Assembly (NCBI GenBank): GCA_032622095.1
Contig: CP136069.1
Location: forward strand, 88,898,618 to 88,962,617
DNA from: Siphonodentalium dalli
Taxonomy: Eukaryota > Mollusca > Scaphopoda > Gadilida > Siphonodentaliidae
DNA: 64,000 nucleotides
Direction of reading: 5' to 3'
Each line of letters begins with the position of its first letter. The first letter of the stretch is position 1. The translations under genes and the position numbers were made by a program. Below the pieces are notes generated by a model. The model worked only from the letters and a program-made list of their open reading frames with translations. It was not told where the DNA came from and searched no databases. Positions 1 to 12,261 of this stretch are shown here, piece after piece.

Positions 1-227
1 TTAGGCCTAAAGCTGACTTATATGTACAAAGACCTTGGCATATAGATTAGAATAAGCACCATCTGCCAGCAACATAATTAAAAACTGTGACAAGATTGTC
101 ATTAAGTAACCTCTTTAAATTTGTTTCACAATTTATTTTTGTTTAAGTTTGCATCATCAGTTTTATGTACTGTAAATATCTTTATTTGTGGTGTTGTTCA
201 GTAAAGTTTAATACATCAATTAATAAT

Positions 228-350
228 CAGTCCTCAAAATTGGCCATGGCAATATAAAGCAGTGACATGGGAAACGTCATGACATCATGGAATCGAACAT
301 GCCACAGCATTAAATTTGCCATGGAACATTTTTCCTAATTTTGAGGGCTG
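228..350. repeat. Short inverted-repeat element with CAG/CTG ends
   Basis: CAGTCCTCAAAATTGGCCAT near 228 is answered by an inverted ATTTTGAGGGCTG ending at 350, with a second paired segment GCCATGG inside. The direct flank aataat occurs on both sides. It looks like a small hAT-type MITE, but the ends are degenerate. Confidence 0.45.
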
Positions 351-356
351 AATAAT

Positions 357-1313
357 AGAGTATTTGCTTCTTGATCACTCTTGGTAATGGTCGCATCATT
401 TGTCATGATTGCACAATTTTCTATAAACCGAACAGCTCTCAAGACCAAATCTAAAGGTTGATTTGAAGGGTGTGCAGTTTGTACTCTGGAGAAGTTTTTC
501 TGTAATCAGTGTACTACCATAGTATTCACACTTTCATTGCCATTCTATTCTGTTACTGCCATATATCAACTTTAATCCTACAGTACTTGGAGGACACTAC
601 GTTTGTACTGCTATCACAAGTTTGAATTATGATGAGTCTCTGTTTGGACCTAACACACTATACCTAGTTGCATGCAGATATACAATGTAGAATTAGTCCA
701 ATCCTCTCCTTTTGTGGGTGACTGCACAACTATTGAAATGTCTCATATTGAACTTATTCACATTTCACCTTCACAATATAGCTGTCATGTTTGATCTTGT
801 ATTTTAATTAAAGGCTTAATGGCTGTTAAACAGATAATTTATATAAATTATGGCTGATTCAACTCTTTGAAGTTTTAAATGGTCAGGATTCTTGTACTTC
901 TATACTATAGATACCGTTAGTGCATCAGAACTGAGATCTATTTTAAATGCCCAGTGTACATATACTCAGTGTTTCTTTCAGAATATAAAGTTGGAGTGAG
1001 GATACTTGTATATATACTCTATGGTAGAAACTTATGTCTTACCAGCTCAAAAATTGAAAGAACCCTGACAAAGGAGAGTTGGGTGGCGGGTCTGGGGTGG
1101 AGGGGGTAGGGTGGTCAAGAATTCCTCAACACCTACATTATAACATTTTCCCTGTGTCATGCAGCATCATGGAATAGTTTATGTTACTCAGCACTGCCAT
1201 TGTTACCATTTGGTATAACTTCTCTTCTCAGGTTCTTCCATATTAAGTCACATGTATATCAGCCATGTGGCCATTTGTTTTCCTATCAGGGTCACTGCGG
1301 CTCAGTCAATCAG
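357..1313. other. Non-coding stretch, nothing recognised
   Basis: AT-rich sequence with a short G-rich run near 1080-1110. No exon with family similarity, RNA gene or repeat copy was recognised. Confidence 0.4.
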
Positions 1314-2226
1314 GTTTATAGCAGGGTTGGTGATTTTTTAGATTTTTTAAAATAAATAAAAAAAATAGATTTATTTGATTTAAATCAAGATTTTTTTTAT
1401 TTAAATCGATTTATTTGATTTTTTTCTTCTAACTGTTATGAAAATATGTAATTGTGCAATTTCTCTGACATAAGAAGGTTCTGAAATGTGTTACCTATTA
1501 TATCCAAGGCTGGATTAATCAGAACTCTGTGATTGTGTTATTTTTTATTATTTTTTGTATACCAATGAAACACACAAATATCATGGCAGTACTGATATAG
1601 GGACCATGTGCTTTATGCATACACTTAGGTCCATGTGGGTTCCAATGTTCTGATATCTGGAAAGGTAGACCTGTGCTTAAACTTTTACTAATAAATTTAG
1701 TCAATTTTAGATGAAAACTGAATATATTATCAATCATGTTTGCTCTCAGTGACTTGAGGACATACCGTAATCAAACTACATATACATTGTTAGATATCAA
1801 GTATAGGCATGAGACAACTAGAGTAGTTGGATGGCAGAGTATATGGTAGAGCTACTCAGTTAGCATTTACATGTATGGCAATGAAAAAAGGGGGAAAGAA
1901 AATTAAACAGTGTAATGTGAAGCATGCTGAATCTGTGTGTAGTTACGAACAATGCTATAAAGCAGAACAGGCCATTGCTGGAACAGTAAATACGGTACCA
2001 CCCTATGCATGCAGTATGCCTGTAGTTTCTATAGGGTTGATAATTACTGTATAATTTCATAACTATTATCCAATTTGTATATTGTTTGATCATACTCATG
2101 TTTTAGTTTACAGAAACCTTGTTAGATATTGCAGTTCTTGACTTTTTAATATCATCATTTGAAAAAAATTGATTTAAATCAATGATTTAAATCGCTTGAT
2201 TTAAATCGGCCAACCCTGGTTTATAG
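1314..2226. mobile_element. hAT-type non-autonomous element, 8-bp duplication
   Basis: The ends are CAGGGTTGG (from 1322) and CCAACCCTG (to 2218). They are flanked by identical 8-bp copies of gtttatag (1314-1321 and 2219-2226), the hAT signature. The termini carry long runs built on GATTTAAATC. Short open frames inside (1519-1737 minus, 1827-2054 plus) have no transposase similarity I can see, so it is likely a deletion derivative. Confidence 0.85.
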
Positions 2227-2307
2227 TGCATTAGGCCACCTGGGGATCTTGTGGGCCTAACATTTATAGAAAAGTAGGAAAATATTTAACTCTTGGTCCA
2301 TACACTT

Positions 2308-2465
2308 TAAGGGGGAGATGCACGTTTGCCCAAAAAATTTCCAATTTAACACTTTTATATTATATTTCTTCAGCTTCAGGGGTAAAACATATTTGTTTTA
2401 AGTCAAAGAACCCATCCCTCAAAGCTCAGACTTGTTTGATTTCAATCTCATTTTATTCACCTCAA
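2308..2465. repeat. Partial copy of the AGGTACTCAATCC foldback family
   Basis: The segment with GGGGTAAAACATATTTG and CCATCCCTCAAAGCTCAGA matches one arm of the palindromic repeat at 61330-61778. Terminal parts are missing. Confidence 0.55.
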
Positions 2466-3139
2466 ATATTTGTCAGCCTAGAAAAAATTCCAGTGATTAT
2501 TCAAGAAATATTCGGACATGCGCAGACGCCATCACAAGACTTTGAGAGGTCACACAAGGTCACAGTTTGTAGTGGCGATCAGTGTCGTTGGGAAATTATT
2601 TTCATAACATAGGACAATGAAAAGCATCGCCAGCAACAAAAATTAAGGTATCTTGTGATAGTTGGCGTGCATATACATGTACATGGATGTTTGTTTCATA
2701 CATTCGTGATGACACATGTTGGGAATTTCCAGTTTCGAACTAGGCATACTAGTAACCATATATTGAATATGTAAACCACACTCGCGCATTGCCTAAACTG
2801 CCAAGAAAAAAAACATTATTATAGCACTTTTTCGACACACATGATAATATGCAGCATGCTTGGCATTGTTGTGAGTATTTATAGATAATAAACTAATTTG
2901 TATAACTAAATCAGGTCTTGGTGAAATTCTATTGGTCGCTACACATAAAAAACCAAGAAATTTTCAACCTACATGTACACGTCTCATTCGATTCAATAGT
3001 AAGAGCCGATATAATAAGAGAGATTTTCAATTTCAGCAGCCGTATCTGAAAAGTCAATTTGTGATGTGGGCGTGGCATAGGCTGTTGTAAAATATTCATA
3101 TTAAGCATTATAACCTGCACATTTAACATTAAAGTACAT
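2466..3139. other. Non-coding stretch, nothing recognised
   Basis: No splice-bounded exon, RNA gene or repeat family was recognised. Scattered TACATGTA words are typical of the whole window. Confidence 0.4.
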
Positions 3140-3345
3140 TTAAAAGGAAACTATGCTGTCTATACAAATTTGATACAAAAGAAACTTTCCAGAGAAGATG
3201 AGACCTACCAGTAAGCAGAAGGAAATCCCCAGATGTTGAATTTAGTAATGACAGCCCTCTATCCAAGATAGCATCACTAAATTCACCCTCTGGGGACCTC
3301 ATTCTGCAAATGGCAGGCACCTCATTCTCAGCCCTGGTTTCATTC
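3140..3345. repeat. Degenerate copy of the GAGGTCCCCAGAGGG palindrome family
   Basis: The right arm (CACCCTCTGGGGACCTCATT near 3280) is intact. The left arm (AATCCCCAGATGTTGAATTT near 3225) has decayed. The upstream segment with CTTTCCAGAGAAGATGAG also occurs in the longer copies at 7.3, 10.1 and 62.5 kb. Confidence 0.65.
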
Positions 3346-3650
3346 AAATGTATTACTTGTATAGAAATTATAAATGTTCATTAACTGGTGTGTTGGCATT
3401 ATCCGTAGACTAGGGCAACATCACAGTATTCAACAGACACATCAAATCACATCACTAGGTCTTAAAGGGGTTAATAATATACTGCATGTAAATATCGGTT
3501 TTGGAAATTTAAATATTGGAATCATCTCAAATTCTCAACCTACATGTGTAATTTCCAACTGTTGCCTCATTCATGAAGTACATGTATCTCAGTTGAAAGT
3601 TTTGTCATTCATTAGGGGTGATACTCTTTCCCATGTTTTCACATCCCTGA

Positions 3651-3856
3651 ATAACCCTTCTATGACTGGAGCTTCCTAAAACCCTGTGCCAATGCATAGG
3701 GAGCCTCACATATATATAAAGAGTAATACATTGGCGTAACAATATATACCTTGATCTTGTAAGCCAGTGCATTCTCTTATATATGCGAGGCTGCCTATGG
3801 ACTGGTACAGAATATTTAATGCTGCTCCAGCGCAGCTCCCATCATGAAAGGGATAA
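3651..3856 (+). mobile_element. Double-hairpin MITE (CCCTTTCATGACTGGAGC family)
   Basis: The element runs from CCCTTCTATGACTGGAGC to AGCTCCCATCATGAAAGGG (3655-3852) and contains parts of both internal hairpins built on GCATTCTCTTATATATGCGA. The flanks are ATAA on both sides, not the TTAA seen at other copies. Confidence 0.85.
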
Positions 3857-3861
3857 TCAGG

Positions 3862-4170
3862 GTTAAATTATTACTCTCTATGGTAAGTATCTTACTTATA
3901 CTGATAGGAGTACTAGTATCGCAACACATACAGTAATGCCCTAAATAATTGACTCCTTAATGACAGCAGAATTATGGATATTAACTTTTCCAGTTAAATT
4001 ATTACTTTCTATGGTAAGTATGAGTTCAAAATCTTACTGATACTGATAGGAGTACTAGTATGCAACACATACAGTAATGCACTAAATAATCGACTCCTTA
4101 ATGACAGCAGAATTATAGGTAACTTTTCAGGATTTAGTCGTTAAGGATTCAATTATTTAGGGCCTACTGT
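3862..4170. repeat. Tandem duplication carrying hairpin-MITE fragments
   Basis: A unit of about 130 bp starting GTTAAATTATTACT occurs at about 3862 and again at about 3993. Each includes ACTGATAGGAGTACTAGTAT followed by a CAGTAATGCC MITE start (3931 and 4072). The second MITE copy has both ends (4072-4169) but a deleted centre. Confidence 0.75.
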
Positions 4171-4921
4171 ACCAAGCTACTGAATATTTACACTCTAGAC
4201 CAACTTACAGGTACAAATGTGCACTAATCTTACCCCATACAATAATACAATAATAATTATAGAGGTCTGCTGCTGCTGCATTCTATTATTGCATTTGTGT
4301 ACACAGATGCGTTTTATAAAGTTTGATGATTCATCAGGTGACTAACAATAATATATACAGCATATCGTCCCCCAGTCATATCATTACATACTGGTTATTT
4401 TTTGAGAAGTTTGCAATTGCTGCAGTACATATGTATTTACATTGATTGAAATGTTTTGTCCACAACACCATTACCATGCTAAACAGTAACCATTGTGTTT
4501 ATCCCTGGCTTGGTAGATTTATCATGTGTGAAAACGATTAAAACAAACTGAGCAAGCCTTTAGCCAGGATTTAACATGTAATAGCTGTGTAAACCCAGAT
4601 TTATATAAGCACCTAATGGGCATTCATAACCTCCTATAATTAGCCCATTCCCTGAGATTACACCTGATTCCCCATGGTGCTGGAGTGCAGTCATTAAAGA
4701 CTGTATGTTTTGAGATGCACTCATTCAATTCCCAGCAGGGATTTATTTGTTCTGTTTGCCTCAGACTTTTTGATCTCCAGGGAGCTCTAAGCTCTGATTG
4801 CATTTTATCCAACAAGTGGTACTTATGCACTCCATGTAATTGTCTGTTTCTGAAGTGATTCATATTAGACAGGTTTTGAAAAATCATAGTTTCTGTTGAA
4901 GACAGGTGTATGCTTATTTCA
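4171..4921. other. Non-coding stretch, nothing recognised
   Basis: The minus-strand open frame at 4624-4887 lacks family similarity and splice support, so it is not called a gene. Confidence 0.4.
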
Positions 4922-5412
4922 GTTAAAGGTACTCAATCCGATTCGATGGTCCCCATATCATCAGATTCGAACAACAACAACATTTTTTTAAATGATGCTT
5001 CAGTTATCAGAATCGATTAATTGCCCAAAAATAATGCTAACCAGTGTTACTATAGTATAAAATATAGTATAAAATTGCCCGAAACGTGTTATTTATAAAC
5101 ATTTTGTTCAACGAAATTTGGCCGGATTGTCAAATATCTAACACTTAAAGCCACTTGTTTTTAGAGTTTTCCATCTTCATCCGCAATTTTGTCTGAGACC
5201 GTCGGCTTGACAAATATTTGCCAGGCCGCCAAAAATTACATATCTCTGGAAATAACAAATTTCAAAAATCGATAGCTGATCACTCTGAGCTTTGATGGGT
5301 GAGCCCTCGACTCGAATCAAATATATTTTTACCCCCGAAGCCAAAGTAATTTGCGAGTGTTAATTCGGATTATGCCTCTTTAAACAAACTGATAATTGAG
5401 TACCCAGGTACT
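4922..5412. repeat. TTAA-type repeat, AGGTACTCAATCC family
   Basis: It starts TTAAAGGTACTCAATCCGAT. It shares AAAATTGCCCGAAACGTG, CTTTGATGGGTGAG and CCCCGAAGCCAAAG with copies at 19795-20155 and 61330-61778, and ends near GGATTATGCCTCTTTAA. The TTAA flank suggests a piggyBac- or Kolobok-type origin. Confidence 0.65.
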
Positions 5413-5644
5413 TGCCCGCTGACAGATTCAAACAATTATTCAACTAACATTTAATACCAGTTTCCAATACAAACAGCACTAATCGTACTAGGTCATAAAA
5501 TACAACATCTGAACTATGCACAATTGTAAATATTAGTCCTTAACACATTCTTTACTACAGTACATGTAAATACTCATTGACGAGTGCATGTATTAGGAAA
5601 TATTCAGACAATGAGACCATTTGTTGAACTGATCTAAACATTTA

Positions 5645-6415
5645 ACCACCAATGAATATGAATCCTTGTATATTTTTTTTATCTGTTTGTCTGCTTATAT
5701 TTCCTGAACATCCCTCCAGATGAATATAAATAGACTATTCCAATATATATATACCATAGTTTGAATAGGAGAATCCCTTCAGTAAAGAAAGGGCTTACCT
5801 TGTTCAGTAAGAAAGGCTTATCATAATTCGGGACAGATATATCCGTGACAAATATAAGTGCCAATAATTCCACAAATGAGAGTTGCTGCATATTATTTAA
5901 TCCTTTATTTATTAAATGTATTCTCCCATCAGTTATAAATTTATAAAAAGGAATTATCTATTATTCATTTGGAGGGGTATTCAGGATATATGAGCAGAGC
6001 TAGGACAGAATGACTAAAATATAATACAAGTGCAGAAGGATTTATATTCTTTGATGGGAATTGTTTAGATAATAAGTTCAACAAGCGACATATTTATGGT
6101 CATTTTGTTGAACTTATTATCTGAACATTTCCTAAGGAAACTACTCATCCATGAGTATTTAGATCGAGCATCTTTAACCTTTTCTATACTTAATGGACTC
6201 ACCCATTTTGTTATAAAAGTATACATTGAAACAGTCTATTATTCATTTGGAGGGGTGTTCAGGCAATAACACTAGATGGCAAACATATGAAAAGATAATA
6301 CAAGACAGGAATTATTCATATTCATTGATGGGAAATGCTCAGATAATAAGTTCAACAAATGACCTACGGTTTCCTAAGGGAACTACTCGTCAATGAATAT
6401 TTAGTATATAGGATA
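5645..6415. mobile_element. Cluster of three CCCTTTCTATACT-family MITE copies
   Basis: The copies lie at about 5645-5790 (inverted relative to the others), 5897-6177 and 6174-6415. Shared words are CTATTATTCATTTGGAGGGG, GATAATAAGTTCAACAA and GGGAACTACTCGTCAATGA. The second and third copies abut at a single TTAA (6174-6177), as if one inserted into the flank of the other. The TTAA flank and CCCTTT ends suggest piggyBac-like mobilisation. Confidence 0.75.
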
Positions 6416-6561
6416 TAAAAATGACATGTTTTGCCTTACAATTTACATGTATTAAAATAACTAATTTGAGTAAGATTATTCTCTACTCCCATTCGATCAC
6501 CACAGCAGAGTGTACCACTGTCCACATCACTTAAACACTAAAATTTTGACAATAAATTCAT

Positions 6562-6785
6562 TTAACCCTTTCATGACTTGAGCTTCCTGTAATTTTGTGA
6601 AAACCTTGTGCCAATGCTTTCTCTTATAATGCGAGTCTCCCATAGGGAGCATCGCATTTATATATGAGAGAATGCATTGGCCTAAAAATATTTACCTTGA
6701 CATTATACACATGTGTAAGCCAGTGCATTCTCTTATATATGTGAGGCTCCCTATATTGGAGACTCGCATACATTATAAAATCAAG
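6562..6785 (+). mobile_element. Double-hairpin MITE, right end lost
   Basis: TTAA at 6562-6565 is followed by CCCTTTCATGACTTGAGC and both internal GCATTCTCTTATA hairpins. The right terminus after GGAGACTCGCATACATTATA is missing. Confidence 0.8.
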
Positions 6786-6851
6786 AAAATGGATATAACT
6801 CATATAACGTCATACTTAAAGGAGTACTGCACACTAAATTCGGCCATTTAT

Positions 6852-6972
6852 TAAATCCAGGCAGCTCTTTACACACTGATTGGTGAGGGGAGGTTATAAA
6901 CCCAGGCAGCTCTTTACACACTGATTGGTGAGGGGGGAGGTTATAAACCCAGGCAGGTCTTTACACACTGAT
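6852..6972. repeat. Three tandem units of about 47 bp
   Basis: CCAGGCAGCTCTTTACACAC with a trailing TGATTGGTGAGGGG and GTTATAAA is present twice in full and a third time in part. Differences lie mainly in the G-run length. Confidence 0.85.
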
Positions 6973-6984
6973 ATATATTTCTAG

Positions 6985-8530
6985 GAATAGGTTCTGTTCA
7001 AGCCTGAGTTTAGTGTGCCTGGCATTTGCAGAATGAGGTCCCCAGAGGGTGAATTTAGTTATCCTATCCCGCATTGGGGGCTAGCATCACCAAATTCACC
7101 CTCTGTGGACCTCATTCTGTTTAGGCCTCATCTGCTATGGGAGACATAGACTCAGATTGAAGTTCCAAAATGGTGAATATTGTTATGTAGTATAATGTAC
7201 ATCCATTGGAAACCTTGATTATTCAGTGTGTCGTCTGCCAATTTGGGGATATAGAAAAACTAAACTAAAGTAGAAATAGAATCTACATGTATATGTTGAA
7301 GTTTCTATAGAAATTTGATAATAAAGAAACTTTTCAGAGAAGATGAGTCCTGAGCAGATTGAGGTCCCCAGAGAGTAAATTTAGTGATGCTAGCCTGCTA
7401 TGCGGGACAGCGTCACTAAATTCACCCTCTGGGGGCCTGATTCTGCAAATGACTAAACTCAGGCTTGGTTTTGTTTGTGAAATGTGGCACACTTCTTTCT
7501 AAACAAGACTCTGGGTAATCCTTGTTTATATTATGTAGTTATTTTTTTTTTAAATGTGCCTTTGACTTCAGCAGTTATTTCCTTATTTCCAAAAAAAAAA
7601 TACTCCCCGACACTAGTACATGTACTTTAGAATCAACTTAACAAAATACATCTACAACATCAAATTTGAATAAATTGGCCACATGGAAATGATATATATA
7701 CTACTAGCCGATGAGCCCGACGTTGTCCGGGCTATTCAAAAACCAAATTTCAAGTCGATAGCTCCACCCGTTTCCGAGATCTGGTCTGCGCATGCGCGAA
7801 GCTGGTGTCGCACGGGCTCGGCGACCCGATAAAATTCGTATCCGGGGCAAGATACATTCACATAGCAAATTTCAAGTCGATAGCTCCACCCGTTTCCGAG
7901 ATCTTGTCTGCGCATGCGCGAAGCTGGCGTTGCACGGGCTCGGCGACCCGATAAAATTTGTATCCGGGGCAAGATACATTCACATACCAAATTTCAAGTC
8001 GATAGCTCCACCCGTTTCTGAGATCTCGTCTGTGCATGCGCGAAGCTGGCGTCGCACGGGCTCGGCGACCCGATAAAATTTGTATCTGGGGCAAGATACA
8101 TTCACATAGCAAATTTCAAGTCAATAGCTCCACTGTTTCCGAGATCTCGTCTCCGCATGCGTGAAGCGGGCGCCGAACGGGCTCGTCAATACGACAACGT
8201 CGACCGCTTGGTCAAACTACACACACATACCAAGTTTCGTCCCGATTGGTCGAGAATCGTAGATTTGTATAAATGACAGACAAACAAACATACAGACAAA
8301 CAGACAAACAGAGGTCTTCAATATATATATATGAGATACACTGAATTGACAGAACAAAACTAGCAGATCTCTGAACTTGTAAACAAATGCTAACCGACTC
8401 CAAATGAGTTTGTATTCTTGTGAAATTATGTAAACATTGTGACAAAATATATTTTCATATTAAATTACTACTTTCAGTTGACAACTATTGTGGAGTTTTA
8501 GAACAAATATAAAGTTTTTTATACTCAACA
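6985..8530. repeat. Composite interspersed repeat, copy 1
   Basis: It starts ATAGGTTCTGTTCAAGCCTG and ends with GACAACTATTGTGGAGTTTT. The same order of blocks recurs at 9833-11260, and the first part recurs at 62204-62640. Two GAGGTCCCCAGAGGG palindromes (about 7027-7125 and 7358-7447) sit inside outer arms CAAGCCTGAGTTTAGTG and ACTAAACTCAGGCTTG. This copy is interrupted by a Helitron-type element at 7700-8336. Confidence 0.75.
7700..8336 (-). mobile_element. Helitron-type tandem-core element (122-bp units)
   Basis: Four 122-bp units (CAAATTTCAAGTCGATAGCT at 7744, 7866, 7988 and 8110) are followed by a degenerate fifth and a GACA/AACA microsatellite near 8276-8310. On the minus strand the order is head, microsatellite, tandem units, then a hairpin AGCCCG/CGGGCT (7712-7732) and CTAG at 7704-7707. 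That is the canonical Helitron 3' arrangement. The related copy at about 11040 has no insert, which marks the insertion site. Confidence 0.75.
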
Positions 8531-9096
8531 GAATATATGCAACAAATGAATGAATTTGATCCATGGATTAGTGCAAAATACACTCATGTGCTCTTAGTAT
8601 GAACGATAAAAACAACATGGTAATTATAATGAAAATGAGTTTATGATTCAAGTTTAGTGTACAGTCCCCCTTTAAAAATAAGGTAAAATGAATTTTTTGA
8701 AGGACACCTAATTTTGTACAGGCCAGTTACTCAATATGTAAGTATGATGTATATCTGTCAGCAAAACACATGTTGTGTTGTTTTAAATCAATACATCAAG
8801 ACTATATCTGGAAATGAATGGCGCTTCGAATAATGAAGCTTTTAACTTTCATGTTAGCGTTACTGCTTGTATTGAATCATTCATATTGACTATACTAAAT
8901 TCAATTCCTTTGGCAATATAATTGGATACGAGAGATCCAATATTGATGAATTTTTCTTCTCGTTTACATTTCGTTTTACTTTTAAGCCAATTGATCGCTT
9001 GACATGGTCTATCGTATACTATGAATTCTGTTTACCAATTATTGTCTGACATATGTTCAGATGAATATGGACAGACTCAAATAAATATACTTTATG
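8531..9096. other. Non-coding stretch, nothing recognised
   Basis: AT-rich sequence without a recognised repeat, exon or RNA gene. Confidence 0.35.
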
Positions 9097-9451
9097 TTAA
9101 AGTGATGTGAAACACTCCACTGAGGTGTTCCGATCGGAATAACAAATAATCATACCAAAAGAATAGGGTCATAAAATGTGGTAATTGTTATAAATGAATT
9201 ACATGCAGTGACTCTTATTGGTGCAATCGTTTATGCAGTCGTAATGTTTATGCCCAATAATGCGTCCCGAATAAAGAAGTAAATATTTTCATATGGCAAC
9301 AGTTATGTTCCCTGAAATGGTACAGTCAGTGTGGTTGGAATATTTAACAATCTTACTGGTAGTTAATTGTTACATTCTTCCAATGGGGATAGTGCTTGGA
9401 TATTAACTGAATGGTTTTATTCAATGAAATAAGTCGACAATATGTCTTTAA
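9097..9451. mobile_element. TTAA-flanked element, AGTGATGTGAAACACTCC family
   Basis: The element (9101-9447) lies between TTAA copies at 9097-9100 and 9448-9451. Related copies with the same start and the ending ATAATATGTC lie at 12489-12864 and 36230-36605. No open frame is conserved among the copies, so it is non-autonomous. Confidence 0.8.
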
Positions 9452-9540
9452 TGTGGAGTAGAGATGGCTTGTTACAGCATTGATACTAATTTGATATCTA
9501 ATGTAAATTTTCCAAACACTAAATCTTCCCTAAAAAAGGC

Positions 9541-9723
9541 TACAGTAATGCCTGAAGTATATGATTCTTTAACCACAGCATAATTATGGGAAATATTTCA
9601 GGATTTAGAGAGCTTTCCGATGAATGGCAGCAAGCCATAGTTTCGACTATATCCTGAAAAATTTCCCATAATTCTGCTGTGGGTTAGGGGTCGATTATTT
9701 AGGACATTACTTTACGGTATATA
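9541..9723. mobile_element. Palindromic hairpin MITE (CAGTAATGCC family), diverged
   Basis: CAGTAATGCC starts at 9543. The centre folds on AGAGCTTTCCGATGAATGGC, and the copy ends with a degenerate GGACATTACTTTA. The two arms carry CAGCATAATTATGGG and its inverse. Confidence 0.8.
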
Positions 9724-9832
9724 ACATGTATCTTCTAACTAGTGGATTCATTGAAAAGTTACATTTAGAGCACTAATTTAGAGCACTAATTAACTACACA
9801 TAGTGTGTGAGTATTGATAATATTTTCTTGGA

Positions 9833-11260
9833 ATAGGTTCTGTTCAAGCCTGAGTTTAGTGTGCCTGTCATTTGCAGAATGAGGTCCCCAGAGGGTGAAT
9901 TTAGTTATCCTATCCCGCATTGCGGGCTAGCATCAACAAATTCACCCTCTGGGGACCTTATTCTGTTTAGGCCTCATCTGCTATGGGAGACATAGACTCA
10001 GATTGAAGTTCCAAAATGGTGAATATTGTTATGTAGTATAATGAACACCCATTGGGAACCTTGATTATTCAGTGTGTCGTCTGCCAATTTGGGGATATAG
10101 AAAAACTAAACTAAAGTAGAAATAGAATCTATGTGAAGAAGTTTCTATAGAAATTTAATAATAAAGAAACTTTTCAGAATGAGGTCCCCAGAGGGTGAAT
10201 TTTATAATAGTGATGCTAGCCCACTATGCGGGATAGCGTCACTAAATTTACCCTCAGGGGACCTCATTCTACAAATGACAGGCACACTAAACTCAGGCTT
10301 GGTTCTGTTTGTGAAATGTTTACACTTCTTTCTAAACAACACTTTGTAAGTAATCCTTGTTTATATTATGTACCTTTGACTTCAGCAGTTATTTCCAAAT
10401 AAAATACTGCCCGACACAGGAGATAAACGTACCCTGTTGAGTTGCACACAAACTGTTTTCATGCTCGAATCCCAGAATGTACAACTCAACAGGGTACGTT
10501 TATCTCCATTGTAATTCAATCTAGCAAGGAATTTGCAAAAAAACTGTATAAAAAGTATCATTTAGTCATTTTCATGACACGAATCGAGACTTTCATTTTG
10601 CCGTTATCACCGTGCACAAATAGTTGGGTTTGTTCATTGCGTTACTCAGAACACTGCTCCGTAACAATTTCCTGTGGGGCAGGTTGGCTCGTTTTGCTAC
10701 TGCGTTCTGCGCCGATGAAATTTGACCGTGCTACATTCAGATTTGATGCATGCTGAAACAGCCGATGAACGGTATCTATATACAACAATGCGCAGGTGTG
10801 CTCGTTTCGCTACTCCGTTCTGCGCCGATGAAATTTTACCATGCTACATTCAGATTTGATGCACGCTGAAGCGGCTGATGTCGGTGAATCGAAAACTAAA
10901 GTTAGCCGCTCTAGGACAATCAGAATGCTTGTTTTTAGTGACAAATACTCAATTGAATTAGAATAGTACAATCAACAATCAACTAAACAAAATACATCTA
11001 CAACATCGAAGTTGAATAAATTGGCCACATGGAAATGATATAGACACTGAATTGACAGAACAAAACTAGCAGATCTCGAGCTCTGTACTGGTAAACAAAT
11101 GCTAACAGACACCAAATGAGTTTTTTTTCATATTAAAATACTACTTTCAGTTGACAACTTTTGTGGAGTTTTAGAACAAATATAATGTTTTCTATGAAAT
11201 AAACAGGGTTACTTTCACAATTGTGACATTTATTTTTATTAATTTAGTTATTTTAGATAG
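9833..11260. repeat. Composite interspersed repeat, copy 2
   Basis: It has the same block order as 6985-8530, including two GAGGTCCCCAGAGGG palindromes (about 9875-9967 and 10178-10272). It lacks the Helitron insert but carries another insert, about 10400-10975. That insert holds an inverted pair around AAACGTACCCTGTTGAG (10412-10445 and 10481-10506) and a direct repeat of about 125 bp containing TACTGCGTTCTGCGCCGATG (about 10697 and 10817). Confidence 0.7.
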
Positions 11261-11625
11261 AGCAGTACTTTACAGGTACACTTAAAAGTTCACTGTAGAA
11301 GAGTAATGAAACCATACTTTGATGTAAAACCAGTATTATCCCTACGATTTCACTACTGGTAGCTGATTTACCTCGAAGGAAACTTGGACAACCCTGGAAA
11401 TAGCAGTTTTATGATGTAACCATTTTTCCAACTTTGACCCAATATCCACTGACTGATCCATCAACAGATGAACACAAGCATGAGTGAATGGTTTCCCATA
11501 CTATGACAGCTGGAACTTTCTCTGTTTATTAGAATTTAATTACATGTACTATTGTACTTGCTGTTTGTGTTATATAGTGTAAATATTAAAAGCACCAAAA
11601 ACAGAGTTTTATGGCTTCAAATCTT
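11261..11625. other. Non-coding stretch, nothing recognised
   Basis: No repeat copy, exon or RNA gene was recognised. Confidence 0.35.
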
Positions 11626-12190
11626 ATTCAGCCAGGGGGGGGTGAAAAAATTTCTTCCGGCACGTATGCCGGGGTGGGTGGGTGGTCAAAGCCACCAACA
11701 AGCAATTTTTTCCGCAACTAAAAAAAAAAATTCCTGCTTGTTTTTAGTGTTTTGGCAATGAGTTGGGCTTCAAAATCACTTTGAATCAGTTTGAATGAGA
11801 GAAATAATGTAATTCTAACTGGTAAACTGACTGCAGGCAGTTATCGTGTTGTATTTTGTTGCAAATTTTGAAATCCAAGATGGCCGCTGGCAGCCATGTT
11901 TTTTTGGCCGAATGACCTCAAAATTACTCATTCCTATTTACATGTCCATGGTAACATCCATGATAAATAGTATGCACAGAAATTCATATACAGCTGTTTA
12001 CAGTGAATTTCCCCCCGCAAATCTCTGTTTTAGTGTTAAAAGGGGGGGTGGGTGTCAAAAAATGGTCGGAAAAAACTGCCAAAAACGGAAAAAAATTTGG
12101 CGGTGGGGGTGGGTGGGTACAAAAAATGATCGAAAGGGAAAAAATGCCATACGTGCCTGAAATTTTTTTCCGACCCCCCCCTGATTCAGC
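11626..12190. mobile_element. hAT-like element with G-rich ends, carrying a tandem-core unit
   Basis: The ends are CAGGGGGGGGTGAAAAAATT (from 11633) and the inverse ending GACCCCCCCCTG (12183). Both include CCGGCACGTATG/CATACGTGCC-type subterminal repeats. The flank attcagc is duplicated (11626-11632 and 12184-12190). Inside, about 11862-11985, is one inverted unit of the YY1-motif tandem-core family (AAATCCAAGATGGCCGCTGG). Open frames in the G-rich parts are compositional. Confidence 0.75.
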
Positions 12191-12261
12191 TGGGACATAT
12201 TTATTTATCATACCTCCAGAGATGGAGATTGGTGTATATACTTCTGAGATATATTTCTTTT

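Noticed and set aside
7736-8112. Arg-rich frames on both strands at 7.7-8.1 kb
   Set aside because: They translate the 122-bp tandem units of a Helitron-type element; both strands are open because the units lack stops.
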